From assembly GCA_031284065.1 (NCBI GenBank), contig JAITAP010000182.1, forward strand, positions 1 through 25,397: a stretch of DNA of 25,397 nt, written 5' to 3'. The position numbers were made by a program, and so were the translations under genes. Positions 7,838 through 16,347 of the stretch are shown piece after piece. Position 1 is the first letter of the stretch. Every line of letters begins with the position of its first letter. The notes beneath the pieces were generated by a model. It saw only the letters and a program-made list of their open reading frames with translations. It had not been told where the DNA came from and ran no database searches. The stretch is from Prevotellaceae bacterium. GTDB taxonomy: Bacteria; Bacteroidota; Bacteroidia; Bacteroidales; UBA932.

Positions 7838-9859
7838 TTAAAAGTTAGACGCCACAATGAGGATTTTGCCAACCGCTTTTTCTCCCCTTTCGGACGTAAC
7901 GGTAAGCACGTAAATCCCCGCGCTCCAGCCGGAGGTGGGGATGGAGAGCGTTGAGGCGCGCAGGTTTTGCCGCTCGTAAACCACCTCCCCGCTAACGCTG
8001 CACACGCGCAGCGACGCCATACTTCCGGCGGCGCTTTCTACCGAAAAGCTTTGCCGCGCAGGGTTTGGGTAAATTTTGAGGCGGTTTTCAAACGTATTTT
8101 TATGTACAGCGGTAGTGGGACACATGGTGTTCACGCAGAGGCGGGCGGCCTGCGATTCCTCAACGCCCATATCGTTGCTCACCACGCACGAGTAGTAGCC
8201 AATGTGACTGTTACCGGCTCTGACGATGGCGTACCGAAACGAAGTTGCTCCGGCAATACTCTTTCCGTCTTTTTTCCATTGGTAGCTGAGCCGCGTTCCC
8301 GTAGCCTGCACAGCAAAAACGGCTGCCTCCCGCGACTTTACTTCCCGTCCCACAGGTTGCGCAATGATTTTTGGGGCAACACGGCGGTCTGTTGCCTGCA
8401 CGTAAAAGAACTTGGCGGCAGGCGCAACGGATGCGTCTCCCGATTGCCAAGCCAGCATACGCACCGTTCCCGTATCCGACAGCGTCAGCGTGCGCTCACT
8501 TAGCAACGCAACCGCGCCGCTGTCGATGGCGTAACGCAGCGGACGGTCGTCTTGGCCGAGGGCGGGCAGCTCAAAGCTGCGATCTTCATTAAGGTAAACG
8601 GTGTAGCAGTCCGGTATGGGTATCGCTTGCCCCTCTCTGCCAAAGGCAAAGGCTACGCTCACGGGAGTGTGGTCGGAGGTGGTGGCTTTATAGTCGGGTA
8701 TGCTTCCCGTTGCAGCCGTTTCCAGCTGTGCGCTGCCGGGTACGTAAAACGAAAACAGCTCATTGGAAACCATAATGTGGTCTATCAACGAGACGGATTC
8801 GCTGATTTGGCTCGAAAGAAAGCGGTAGCTAAGGCTGTCGTCCGCAAAATTCTTGTAGGGCGACAGCTGCTTGTTGTACGTTGACTCGTCAATATCGTCA
8901 TTGTAATCGCCCAGCACGATGATGCTTTTTGCGTTGTAGCCGCTGCCGTCGAGCAAAGCTTTCAGCCCCTGCGCCGCCTCTCCTCGTCGTTCGTAGCTTT
9001 CGGCGTCGTCAAACGCCTTGGCGTGCAGGTTTACCAGCGTGATGGGAACGCTGCGGCTTCCGCTACCCAAGTCGAGGGTAAACTCTACGGGGTAGCGTCC
9101 GTTCGACCATGCGTTGTTGGCTCCGGCGTTGCTCATAAGGCGGGGCGTAGCTATCAAGGACATTCGATTTTTTTTGTAAATAATGGCTTCGCTCTGCGCA
9201 CAGCGCGACGGGGAGTAGGGTACAATATACCCGCCCCATGCGCTGCCCAAGCGCTTCAGCACGGTGTCGATGCTTTTTGTCGGGCTATTTGTTACCTCCT
9301 GCAACGCCACCACATCCGCGTCCATCTGGCTGATGAGGGTAGCCACGTTGAGCATTTGCAGCGATTCGTCGCTTGGCCCGTTCTCCGGACAACCGAGCCA
9401 CTCGGCGTTGAAGGTGGCAACCTTAAAGAGCAACGCACCCGTTGCGCTCTCCGGCTGCGCAATGCCCGATACCGTTACGCTTCCAAGCAATTCGCTGCGC
9501 TGATTGAGGAAAATAATGGAGCTTGTGATAACGCTATCCGAAAAACCACTACAAACAGGGGCAAAGCGCACATACATTTCCTTACCTTCCGCCAGCTCGT
9601 CGGCGGCTATGGTAAGAGGGTTGCGGCTATAACCGCTGTTCGTCAGCGATACCTGCACCTGCGAACCCGGCTGCACGGTAACGCTATCGCTAAGGTTGCT
9701 CACCGTAGCCGTAAAGGACTGCGGCGGTGACACGTCGCCAACTGCCACGCTTTCTGTAAACGCTATCCGACCGGGCGTGCAGGTTACGCCTTGCGCCTGC
9801 GCAAAGACGCTTGCGGCAAGTAGCATACACAACAGCAAATATGGTTTATACGTTAGCAT
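7838..9859 (-). CDS. T9SS-secreted endonuclease/exonuclease/phosphatase-family protein with Ig domain
   Basis: The 673-residue product appears exported and then secreted. Residues 1-23 are a signal peptide (ending FAQAQG). Residues about 25-136 are a beta-sandwich-like region. Residues about 142-406 are an endonuclease/exonuclease/phosphatase domain with its catalytic set visible: FNAEW (Asn151), LQEV (Glu188), NLHAKA (His279), GDYND (Asp318, Asn320), LIDHI and SDHTPV (Asp396, His397). An Ig-like domain follows at about 487-575 (YQWKKDG, GYYSCVVSND). The end (about 595-673, KIYPNPARQSF onward) is a type A T9SS sorting domain. It likely cleaves extracellular DNA or RNA; a phosphodiesterase or phosphatase role is possible. 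I prefer the ATG at 9859 over an in-frame TTG at 9886, because the signal peptide fits it better. It lies between the Rpn-type gene (28-bp gap) and the dehydratase half (15-bp gap). Confidence 0.88.
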   Translation of the reverse strand: MLTYKPYLLLCMLLAASVFAQAQGVTCTPGRIAFTESVAVGDVSPPQSFTATVSNLSDSVTVQPGSQVQVSLTNSGYSRNPLTIAADELAEGKEMYVRFAPVCSGFSDSVITSSIIFLNQRSELLGSVTVSGIAQPESATGALLFKVATFNAEWLGCPENGPSDESLQMLNVATLISQMDADVVALQEVTNSPTKSIDTVLKRLGSAWGGYIVPYSPSRCAQSEAIIYKKNRMSLIATPRLMSNAGANNAWSNGRYPVEFTLDLGSGSRSVPITLVNLHAKAFDDAESYERRGEAAQGLKALLDGSGYNAKSIIVLGDYNDDIDESTYNKQLSPYKNFADDSLSYRFLSSQISESVSLIDHIMVSNELFSFYVPGSAQLETAATGSIPDYKATTSDHTPVSVAFAFGREGQAIPIPDCYTVYLNEDRSFELPALGQDDRPLRYAIDSGAVALLSERTLTLSDTGTVRMLAWQSGDASVAPAAKFFYVQATDRRVAPKIIAQPVGREVKSREAAVFAVQATGTRLSYQWKKDGKSIAGATSFRYAIVRAGNSHIGYYSCVVSNDMGVEESQAARLCVNTMCPTTAVHKNTFENRLKIYPNPARQSFSVESAAGSMASLRVCSVSGEVVYERQNLRASTLSIPTSGWSAGIYVLTVTSERGEKAVGKILIVASNF

Positions 9860-9887
9860 TTCAAGAAAGAAAGGGGGGAATTTCAAA

Positions 9888-10871
9888 TTATGATTTTTTT
9901 AGTAGCTGCTTCAGCTCTGCTATTTCCTTAGCCTGCCCTTCGATTACTTTGTCTTGCCCTTCGATTACTTTGTCTTGCCCTTCGATTACTTTGTCTTTCT
10001 CTTCAAGCACTTTGTCTTTCTCTTCGAGTGCCTTCGCTTGTTCCTCAATGATTTGTTTTTGTTCTCTGTTCTTTTTTCCGTAAAGGTCGTCGATAATACG
10101 CATTGCTTCCTCCTCCTTCTCTATTTCTTCGCGATCCTTGGGGTCGGCTATTATCTCGTGCAGGAGAGAGGTTATGAACTGTATCTCTTCGTCGTCCGAC
10201 GGACGCAAGTACTGCTTGCCTATTTTTGACTCCGCGCTGACGAAGTGGTCCTGCTCAAAAAGGCTCAACAGCTTGTCCAGCCGGGTGCTGCAACGCTTAT
10301 CGGTAATTCTTTTCGCCTGAATAACGTAGCTGTTGTGCGTCAGCTTCTCGATGAACGGCGCTCGGGCGGCGATGGACTCTTTGTTAATCATGTCAACGTA
10401 AACTCGCTCTACCCTGACGCACGGGCTGTTGATGTCGGCAAGGTTGAAGCCTAAAACGTAAATGGTGGTAATGGGTAAAACAATTTCTACGCCGTTCACC
10501 TTGTCTATCTTTTTATACTGCTCGCCAAGGTAGCTCCGGAAGCGCATCAGGTCGTCCTCGTCGTGCGACTTTTGAACCTCTATCAGCACTTTCTTCTGCT
10601 CGCCCTGACTCGTCTCTATCGTTGCCATGAAGTCTATACGGAAGATGGAGTAGCCAATATCGGCGGGAGCCGGATCCGGCTTTTGCGCTTTCTTGTACGT
10701 AAACTCCTGCGGACGGACGTCTACCGATACAACCTGCTGCTCAAGAACCGTGCTGAGAAAAAATTTCGCTATGCGCTCGTTTTCCATCAGCTTCTTGAAT
10801 ACCGTGTCGTATATCGGGTTGGCGATGATACAGGCCTTCGGGTGTACCTCACTATGCTTCTGCGTATCCAT
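9888..10871 (-). CDS. Rpn-family / PD-(D/E)XK nuclease-type transposase-like protein
   Basis: The 327-residue protein fits the Rpn/PDDEXK_2 group, which are nuclease-fold proteins often annotated as putative transposases and linked to recombination. Visible features are NPIYDTVFKKLMEN at about 18-31, the nuclease core FRIDFMA (Asp80) and LIEVQKS (Glu98-x-Gln100), and a long helical C-terminus. The last 50 residues are seven consecutive heptads (EEKDKVL, EGQDKVI and so on) that should form a coiled coil. The DNA there is a 21-bp tandem repeat. No terminal inverted repeats or target duplication were seen, so it is probably a stand-alone gene, not an insertion sequence. It has its own promoter upstream and may drive the two genes that follow. 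Confidence 0.85.
   Translation of the reverse strand: MDTQKHSEVHPKACIIANPIYDTVFKKLMENERIAKFFLSTVLEQQVVSVDVRPQEFTYKKAQKPDPAPADIGYSIFRIDFMATIETSQGEQKKVLIEVQKSHDEDDLMRFRSYLGEQYKKIDKVNGVEIVLPITTIYVLGFNLADINSPCVRVERVYVDMINKESIAARAPFIEKLTHNSYVIQAKRITDKRCSTRLDKLLSLFEQDHFVSAESKIGKQYLRPSDDEEIQFITSLLHEIIADPKDREEIEKEEEAMRIIDDLYGKKNREQKQIIEEQAKALEEKDKVLEEKDKVIEGQDKVIEGQDKVIEGQAKEIAELKQLLKKS
9935..10040 (-). repeat. 21-bp tandem repeats encoding coiled-coil heptads
   Basis: The unit GCCCTTCGATTACTTTGTCTT (plus strand; first 20 bases GCCCTTCGATTACTTTGTCT) starts at 9935, 9956 and 9977 with almost no change. Two more diverged copies continue to about 10040. Each unit encodes one heptad (EGQDKVI type). Copy-number change would keep the frame and lengthen or shorten the coiled coil by one heptad. 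Confidence 0.9.
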
Positions 10872-10910
10872 AACTTTACTTTACTGATTGTGTAAACATT
10901 CTATTGGCTA

Positions 10911-10943
10911 CGAAGGTAGCTGTTATTTACCACATAAACCAAA
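10911..10943 (-). promoter_or_regulatory. Candidate promoter for the Rpn-type gene
   Basis: On the minus strand TTTG (10943-10940) is followed after 21 bases by TACCTTCG (10918-10911), one mismatch from TAnnTTTG. Transcription would start near 10904, about 33 bases before the ATG at 10871. It lies in the 148-bp gap after the activase gene, suggesting that the genes from 10871 down to 5321 form a unit separable from the activase. Confidence 0.5.
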
Positions 10944-11019
10944 TTTTATGCGAATTTTTTACCTGATAATTGTGAAATGCGCCTGTGGGGAATTGCAGGA
11001 ATATTCCAAAGCTCAGCAT

Positions 11020-12783
11020 TTAAACTTTTCCGTTCATGGCAATCAGCGCGGCGCCGTACGCTCCCATAAGCTCCGGAATTTTGCTGCACGTAACTCTTTT
11101 GCCGGTTACCACCTCCAGCGCGCGCTGTATCGAAGCATTTTTAAAAGCGCCTCCCTGCACCACAATGTTATCTCCCAGCTCTTGCAGGTCGTTAAACTTT
11201 AGCACCTTGAAGAGGCAGTTTTTGATAACCGAGTACGAGAGTCCGGCGGCAATATCGGCGGTGGTAGCGTTTTCGCGCAGCGACTGCTTTACCTTTGAGT
11301 TCATAAACACCGTGCAGCGCGTGCCCAAATCGCAGGGATGCACGGCGGTACAGGCAAGCGCGGCAAACTCCGGCGCAGAGTAGCCGAGCGACTTCCCAAA
11401 CGTTTCCACAAACGAGCCACAACCCGACGAGCAGGCTTCGTTTAGCTCCACGCGGCTAATTTCGCCGTTTTTTATGAAGATAGCTTTCATATCCTGACCG
11501 CCAATATCGAGCACAAAGCTCAGGTCGGGATTCAGGTAGTGCGCCGCAGTGTAGTGCGCAATGGTTTCCACCACGCCGTGGTCTATGCCAAAGGCGGCGC
11601 GGATAAGGTCTTCGCCGTAGCCGGTTACGGCGCTGCCGGCAACTTTTATATTCTTTTTCCCCGCCGCCTCAAGCTCATCGGCAAAGCCCTGTAGCCCGTG
11701 CTTAACCGCGTAGAGCGGGTTGCCGTTGTTGTGGGCGTAGTAAGCGTAAACAAGCTCTTTGTTTTCGCCGATAATGGCTATTTTGGTGGTCGTTGAGCCG
11801 CTGTCCATGCCCACGTAGCAGCAGCTCCCGTCGTAGGCGGCTACCGGGACTTTCTTCACCAGCTCCACCTCTTTTTCATATTGCAGCCAGCGCTCGCGCT
11901 CCGCATCGCTGGCAAAGAGCACGGGGAGGGCATTTTTGCGCGGCGTTACAGCCACGCGCTCCGTTGCCACGCGCCGGCGCAAATCGTCAACGTCAACCTC
12001 AAGGCGCGAGGCCTCCATGAGCGCCGCCCCGTGAGCCGATACAATTTCGGGGTGGTCGGCGTCAACCACATCGCGCGGCAGGAGGTTCATGGCTTTCAGG
12101 AAGAAATCTTTCAGCAGGGGAAGAAAGGAAAAAGGCCCTCCGCAAAACATCACCTTCGGGGCAACGTCGCAGGCGCGGGCTAAGGTGTTCATCGTCTGCA
12201 TGGCAACGGCGTGGAACACGGACGCTGCAATATCCGACTTTGGCACTTCACGGCTAATGAGGTTTTGCACGTCCGTTTTGGCAAACACCCCGCAGCGCGA
12301 GGCGATGGCGTAAATCGTGTACGCAGGCTCTATGTGCTTGCTGAGCTCCTCAATGGGAATGTTGAGCAGCATTGCCATTTGGTCGATAAAAGCGCCTGTG
12401 CCGCCTGCGCAGTTGCCGTTCATGCGAATGTCCGGCTGGCGGTCGGGGTGAAAAAAAATCATTTTGGAGTCTTCTCCGCCCAAATCCACGAGCGTGCGGA
12501 CGCTTGGGTATTTTTCAAAGATGAGGCGCGATGCAGCAACAACTTCCTGCACAAACGGGATTCGCGCCGCCTCCGAAATACCCATACCTGCCGAGCCGGT
12601 AACCATAGCGCTTACCCTGCAATTGCCCAGCTTCGCCTTTATTTCATCAAAAAATGTGCAGGCAACCTCCGTAACTTTGGTATTGTGCCTGCGGTAAGCG
12701 TTGTAAACCAGCGTACCGTTGGTATCCAAAACGGCTATCTTGGCTGTTGTTGATCCGACGTCCAAACCCAGCTTGTATATCAT
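11020..12783 (-). CDS. 2-hydroxyacyl-CoA dehydratase activase, two BadF/BcrA-type ATPase domains
   Basis: The 587-residue protein has two tandem BadF/BadG/BcrA/BcrD (ASKHA-fold) ATPase domains. The first (about 3-260) has GLDVGSTTAK, LVDLGGEDSK and the cluster cysteines Cys125 (NCAGGTG) and Cys164 (SRCGVFA). The second (about 322-585) has GMDSGSTTTK, FVLDIGGQDMK, Cys451 (ACSSGCG) and Cys490 (TRCTVF). In HgdC-type activases a dimer holds one [4Fe-4S] cluster through two such cysteines per subunit and uses ATP to fire an electron into the dehydratase. Here both domains keep both cysteines, so one chain could form the pseudo-dimer. It ends at LMGAYGAALIA, exactly where the fused relatives pass into the linker and the DUF2229 half. 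That half is encoded separately at 5321-7822. Confidence 0.92.
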   Translation of the reverse strand: MIYKLGLDVGSTTAKIAVLDTNGTLVYNAYRRHNTKVTEVACTFFDEIKAKLGNCRVSAMVTGSAGMGISEAARIPFVQEVVAASRLIFEKYPSVRTLVDLGGEDSKMIFFHPDRQPDIRMNGNCAGGTGAFIDQMAMLLNIPIEELSKHIEPAYTIYAIASRCGVFAKTDVQNLISREVPKSDIAASVFHAVAMQTMNTLARACDVAPKVMFCGGPFSFLPLLKDFFLKAMNLLPRDVVDADHPEIVSAHGAALMEASRLEVDVDDLRRRVATERVAVTPRKNALPVLFASDAERERWLQYEKEVELVKKVPVAAYDGSCCYVGMDSGSTTTKIAIIGENKELVYAYYAHNNGNPLYAVKHGLQGFADELEAAGKKNIKVAGSAVTGYGEDLIRAAFGIDHGVVETIAHYTAAHYLNPDLSFVLDIGGQDMKAIFIKNGEISRVELNEACSSGCGSFVETFGKSLGYSAPEFAALACTAVHPCDLGTRCTVFMNSKVKQSLRENATTADIAAGLSYSVIKNCLFKVLKFNDLQELGDNIVVQGGAFKNASIQRALEVVTGKRVTCSKIPELMGAYGAALIAMNGKV

Positions 12784-12836
12784 AATTAATGTAAAATCAG
12801 CTATTTATGTTCTATATCTATACGATTTTTCAAATT

Positions 12837-14090
12837 TCAGCTGTCAGTAGCCATTTTACTTCCCGCCAACCATCCTGTAGAAAAGGCTACTTGGAGATTA
12901 TATCCCCCCGTATCGGCGTCAACGTCAAGCAGCTCTCCGGCAAAGTAAAGCCCTTTGACCAGCTTTGACTGCATGGTACTTTCGTCAACTTCGTTCAGCG
13001 AAATACCGCCCGCGGTGATGATTGCTTCGCTAAAAGGGCGGTATCCGGAGGCGCGCAAGGTACAACATTTGAGAGTATTTACAATCTTTTCCTTAACGTT
13101 TTCACAAATTTTAGCCCTTACTTGCAGCCCTGCCTGCTCCGCTAAAAACGGTACGAGCGGCGCGGGCGTCAGCTTGCGCAAAAGAGAGCCGACATTCGGA
13201 ATATCATTGCCTTGCAGCTCGCGCTCCAGCCGGTTTTGGAGCTGCAGCTTGCTCAGCGCAGGTTTCCAATCCAGCAGCAACGCCACCTCGCGCCGCGCCT
13301 CCAGAGCGTCAACAATGTTGCGGCTCATGCGCAGCGCAATGGCTCCCGAAACGCCGAAGCCGGTAAACATCAACTCGCCAAACTCTTCGCCTATTTTTTC
13401 GCCGTCGGCAGTGGCGGTCAGCCGCACGTTGCGCAGCGGCAAGTCGTTGAAGCGAAGCTTGGCAAATCCTGCAACCTCAATGGGCGTTAGCGAAGGTCGA
13501 AGAGGCGTAACGCTGTGCCCCAGCTTTTTTGCAAAACCGTAGCCGTCTCCCGTTGAGCCTGTGGCAGGGTAGGCAAGCCCGCCGGTAGCCAGCAGCAACT
13601 TTCGCCCCTGCGCCATACGCTTAGCTTTCCTGTGGTCAAATGCAACCGAAAACAGCCCCTCGCTGTTACGCGTAATGCCTGTAACCTGCGCAAGGCACAA
13701 AATATCTACCTCCATGCGCCGCGCCCAGCTTAGCAAGGCCTCAGCCACATCCCACGCCTTTTGGCTTGCGGGAAACACGCGGTCGCCTCGCTCCTCAACG
13801 GTGCGCACGCCTGTTTTGCTCAGAAGTTGTATCAGGTGGGTGTTGAAGAACAGCGAAAATGCAGGGCGTAGAAAGCTGCCGTCGGGGTGGATTTTTTGTA
13901 GAAATTCCTCTACCGGCTTGGCGTTGGTAATGTTACCGCGCCCCTTGCCGCTAATGCGCAGCTTGCGCAGCGGTTTTTCCATTTTTTCGAGCAGGAGCAC
14001 GCTTGCGCCCAGCTCGGCTGCGCGTCCGGCAGCCATTACACCGGCAGCGCCAGCGCCAACAACAATAATATCAAATGGTTGTGATTTCAA
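12837..14090 (-). CDS. BaiN/YhiN-type FAD-dependent oxidoreductase (HI0933 family)
   Basis: This 417-residue flavoprotein begins with a dinucleotide-binding motif (IIVVGAGAAGVMAAG) and the HI0933-family signature KLRISGKGRGNITN. It ends with the conserved block GLYFAGELLDVDADTGGYN followed by STGW. Family members are annotated as NAD(P)/FAD-dependent oxidoreductases or aminoacetone oxidases, and one relative (BaiN) acts in bile-acid dehydroxylation; the substrate here cannot be told. The only usable start is the TTG at 14090: an in-frame TAG lies five codons upstream, and the next ATG falls inside the FAD-binding motif. It is downstream of the small HTH gene, with a strong hairpin between them. 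Confidence 0.9.
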   Translation of the reverse strand: MKSQPFDIIVVGAGAAGVMAAGRAAELGASVLLLEKMEKPLRKLRISGKGRGNITNAKPVEEFLQKIHPDGSFLRPAFSLFFNTHLIQLLSKTGVRTVEERGDRVFPASQKAWDVAEALLSWARRMEVDILCLAQVTGITRNSEGLFSVAFDHRKAKRMAQGRKLLLATGGLAYPATGSTGDGYGFAKKLGHSVTPLRPSLTPIEVAGFAKLRFNDLPLRNVRLTATADGEKIGEEFGELMFTGFGVSGAIALRMSRNIVDALEARREVALLLDWKPALSKLQLQNRLERELQGNDIPNVGSLLRKLTPAPLVPFLAEQAGLQVRAKICENVKEKIVNTLKCCTLRASGYRPFSEAIITAGGISLNEVDESTMQSKLVKGLYFAGELLDVDADTGGYNLQVAFSTGWLAGSKMATDS

Positions 14091-14118
14091 GTTGGATAGC
14101 CCCTAAAAAATATCACAA

Positions 14119-14167
14119 ACGACAAACTGACGGCGCTAAACCTGTTGCAGCGCCGCCAACTTGTCGT
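14119..14167. terminator. Strong imperfect hairpin between HTH gene and flavoprotein gene
   Basis: Arms ACGACAA-actga-CGGCGCT (14119-14137) and AGCGCCG-ccaac-TTGTCGT (14149-14167) pair at 14 of 14 outer and inner positions, with a five-base internal loop and an 11-base apical loop. On the minus strand a run of six T residues (14110-14105) follows after 8 bases. It could be the terminator of the HTH gene, an attenuator before the flavoprotein, or a protein-binding palindrome. Confidence 0.55.
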
Positions 14168-14198
14168 ACATGTTGCCTTACCGGAGGTACGTAAGAGC

Positions 14199-14456
14199 TT
14201 AATATACCGTAATTTTATGCTCTTGCAAAATTTTCCGCGCAAGGTTGAGCATGGTGGGGTCGTCAAAAGTAACAAGGCCGCCGTCGGGGCCTTGCTCGTA
14301 GTGAATACCGGCGGTTTGCGCTTGCAGGTGGTTGCCGCCAAAAGAGTTACGTACCGTATCAACGTTTACGCCAAGCAAATCGGCAATTTTGTGGGTACTT
14401 CCGTCGGGTAGCGCATCTTTGATACGGCGCAGCTGGTTAAATGTTATCGTTTCCAT
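14199..14456 (-). CDS. Small helix-turn-helix DNA-binding protein
   Basis: The 85-residue protein starts METITFNQLRRIKDALP. Residues about 20-40 (STHKIADLLGVNVDTVRNSF) read as a LacI/XRE-like helix-turn-helix. The C-terminal half has GIHYEQGPDGG and a DDPTMLNLARKIL helix. I recall similar small proteins annotated only as 'DNA-binding protein' in Bacteroidales. The ATG at 14456 opens the frame. It stands alone, with no toxin-like partner, between the flavoprotein and a glycosidase-like gene. Its target is unknown; the palindromic hairpin just downstream is one candidate site, by inference only. Confidence 0.75.
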   Translation of the reverse strand: METITFNQLRRIKDALPDGSTHKIADLLGVNVDTVRNSFGGNHLQAQTAGIHYEQGPDGGLVTFDDPTMLNLARKILQEHKITVY

Positions 14457-14520
14457 AATCAGATAATTTTTTTAATAGTAGTACAAATAATATGGTATAG
14501 CGTCCTTTAAATAAATAAGC

Positions 14521-16278
14521 TTACAGCGAATTCAGTACAATCCTTGCCTCCTCTACTATTTTCCCTGCCGGCTTGACTTTGAGATTTGCGAGGGTGAACG
14601 AGCTGAGCGCCTTCTGCAATTTTTCACGATTTATCACGCTGTTTACCCTGTTAAAATCCCGAATCAAGATTTTTACTTTTTCGTAATCCTGAATACCTTC
14701 CACCAAGCGTTCCATCCGGAGAGATGAGCAGCCTTCGGGGTAAACCATCCAGAAGTACCCCGCCGCGCGCAAGGCGCTCCGCGTATCCTGCAAGGGTTTT
14801 TCTCCCCAGCTGTTGTACGCTTGGCGCGTGTAGCCATCCAGCCCGTTGGTAGCGGCGTACCAGCACAGCCATGCGGCTTCGGCAGGCGGCGAAAATGTGT
14901 ACGCGCCGAGCTGCGCATTGCTGCATGGCGCGTAAACGCTCAGCATGCGGGCTGCCCGGCTATCAGAATCTCTCCGTAAAGCGTTTGCGACATGCCTCGG
15001 CGCAACGCTGTAGCGGTTAATCGAACGCTCAACATCGGCAAAGTAGGCGCCCGTGTAGCTTATCCGGTAGCAAGTGTCAACTTGCTCAACAAGGGCTACA
15101 AGCTTACGCAAGCGTTCCTTGCCCACTTCCTTTACGCAAATAGCGGTCTGATTAAGCCAGCTCTTGGATTTGAGGTGCGCCGTGAGCAGCTCCAGCACAT
15201 TTTTGAGGTAGTCGCTATACGCCTTGCTATCGATGGACATTTCCTGTACCTTAATGCTGTTGCTTGCCTGATCAAAGTAGGAAATGGTTTGCATTTGCCG
15301 GTTGCTCACGTGGCAGCTCAGCTCCTTGTCAATCCCGAGGCTCATCATAAACTCTACCCAGAGGTCAAACTTGGTAAAATCAACACCCCACGTGTTGTCC
15401 ACTCGCCGGGTGAGGGTAATCATGGATTCAAAATCGTTTGGCAGCGCGCCCTCAATGGCGTTATCGGTGATAGGAATAGTAACGGATTTTTGTCCGCTTT
15501 GCGCCAGCTGCTTCATGGCAGGACGCATGGCGTCGAAGTGCGCTTTGCTCCAAGGCTCAACGTTGTGGTAACGCGCCGCCGCCACCGGATTTTGCCACAT
15601 GTCGAGGTAAAACGACCACTGCTGTACAGGGGGTAAGAGGTGGTTGCGCACAAAAACGTTGATGGTTAGCGTAATTGGCTCGGGCAGCTCTTTGGCGGTT
15701 ACGGTAATAAATCCCTTGTATTTTCCGGCGGGCGTTTCGGGCAGAACATTCAGGGCAAACCATACGGGCTGCACGGTTCTTCGCCTGATATTTACGGTTG
15801 GCTTGTACTCAATGGCGTCAGCCACAAACGTGCTGTCGAGGCTGCTGCTACGGCGCGGCGAACAGCCGTCTGCGCCAAACTCATCGCTCATAACGTAGCG
15901 AACGAAACCAACCGTGCAGCATTTTGCGTCAATTTTTTGTCCGGAGGCCGTTTCCAAATCCGACACATGCAGCGCCACGTCGCCCGCTCCCGTGCCGCTC
16001 CACAGCAGCAGCTGCGTACCGATTCGCTCCCCGCGCCAGCAGGTTTCGCCCCAAAGATTCACCTCCGGCATATCGGGAGCTTCCCACTTGGAAAAGCGAA
16101 TATCCTTGCCCGCAAAGCTCACGTACAGCGGCTTTTTTGCCTTTGACCATGCTTTTTGGTTAACTTTGTGGGGGTAATCCGGCTCGCTATTCCCTTTGCC
16201 CGTTTGAGCATAAGCGGTAGCAAGAGCGGCAAGCCCAATGATACAAGTAAAAGGGAATATTTTTACGACACCAACCAT
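14521..16278 (-). CDS. Secreted DUF4091/GH123-like glycoside hydrolase family protein
   Basis: The 585-residue product has a signal peptide (about 1-25, ending TAYAQ). A beta-sandwich N-terminal region follows (to about 215), then a TIM-barrel-like part. The C-terminal block resembles DUF4091: LDGYTRQAYNSW, DTRSALRAAGYFWMVYPEG and SLRMERLVEGIQDYEK. GH123 relatives are beta-N-acetylgalactosaminidases. In that clan the catalytic pair is Asp-Glu at the end of a barrel strand; at the position I would align (AICVKEVGKERL, Lys383-Glu384) the aspartate is lysine, so activity is uncertain. The start is taken as the ATG at 16278, since the codon before it is only an in-frame TTG. A good promoter lies 40-70 bases upstream. 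The pairing with the GH78-like gene suggests glycan breakdown. Confidence 0.75.
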   Translation of the reverse strand: MVGVVKIFPFTCIIGLAALATAYAQTGKGNSEPDYPHKVNQKAWSKAKKPLYVSFAGKDIRFSKWEAPDMPEVNLWGETCWRGERIGTQLLLWSGTGAGDVALHVSDLETASGQKIDAKCCTVGFVRYVMSDEFGADGCSPRRSSSLDSTFVADAIEYKPTVNIRRRTVQPVWFALNVLPETPAGKYKGFITVTAKELPEPITLTINVFVRNHLLPPVQQWSFYLDMWQNPVAAARYHNVEPWSKAHFDAMRPAMKQLAQSGQKSVTIPITDNAIEGALPNDFESMITLTRRVDNTWGVDFTKFDLWVEFMMSLGIDKELSCHVSNRQMQTISYFDQASNSIKVQEMSIDSKAYSDYLKNVLELLTAHLKSKSWLNQTAICVKEVGKERLRKLVALVEQVDTCYRISYTGAYFADVERSINRYSVAPRHVANALRRDSDSRAARMLSVYAPCSNAQLGAYTFSPPAEAAWLCWYAATNGLDGYTRQAYNSWGEKPLQDTRSALRAAGYFWMVYPEGCSSLRMERLVEGIQDYEKVKILIRDFNRVNSVINREKLQKALSSFTLANLKVKPAGKIVEEARIVLNSL

Positions 16279-16316
16279 CAAACGTTGTAGCTTTATTGGA
16301 GTAAAACCATTTTAGG

Positions 16317-16347
16317 CAAAGGTAGCATAATAATACCGAATTTACAA
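16317..16347 (-). promoter_or_regulatory. Promoter for the DUF4091/GH123-like gene
   Basis: On the minus strand TTG (16347-16345) is followed after 20 bases by a perfect TACCTTTG (16324-16317). Transcription would start near 16310, about 32 bases upstream of the ATG at 16278. It shows that this gene can be expressed independently of the GH78-like gene upstream. Confidence 0.65.

Noticed and set aside
9888..10871. Complete insertion sequence around the Rpn-type gene
   Set aside because: No terminal inverted repeats or target-site duplication were visible, and the gene has an ordinary promoter and a close downstream neighbour.
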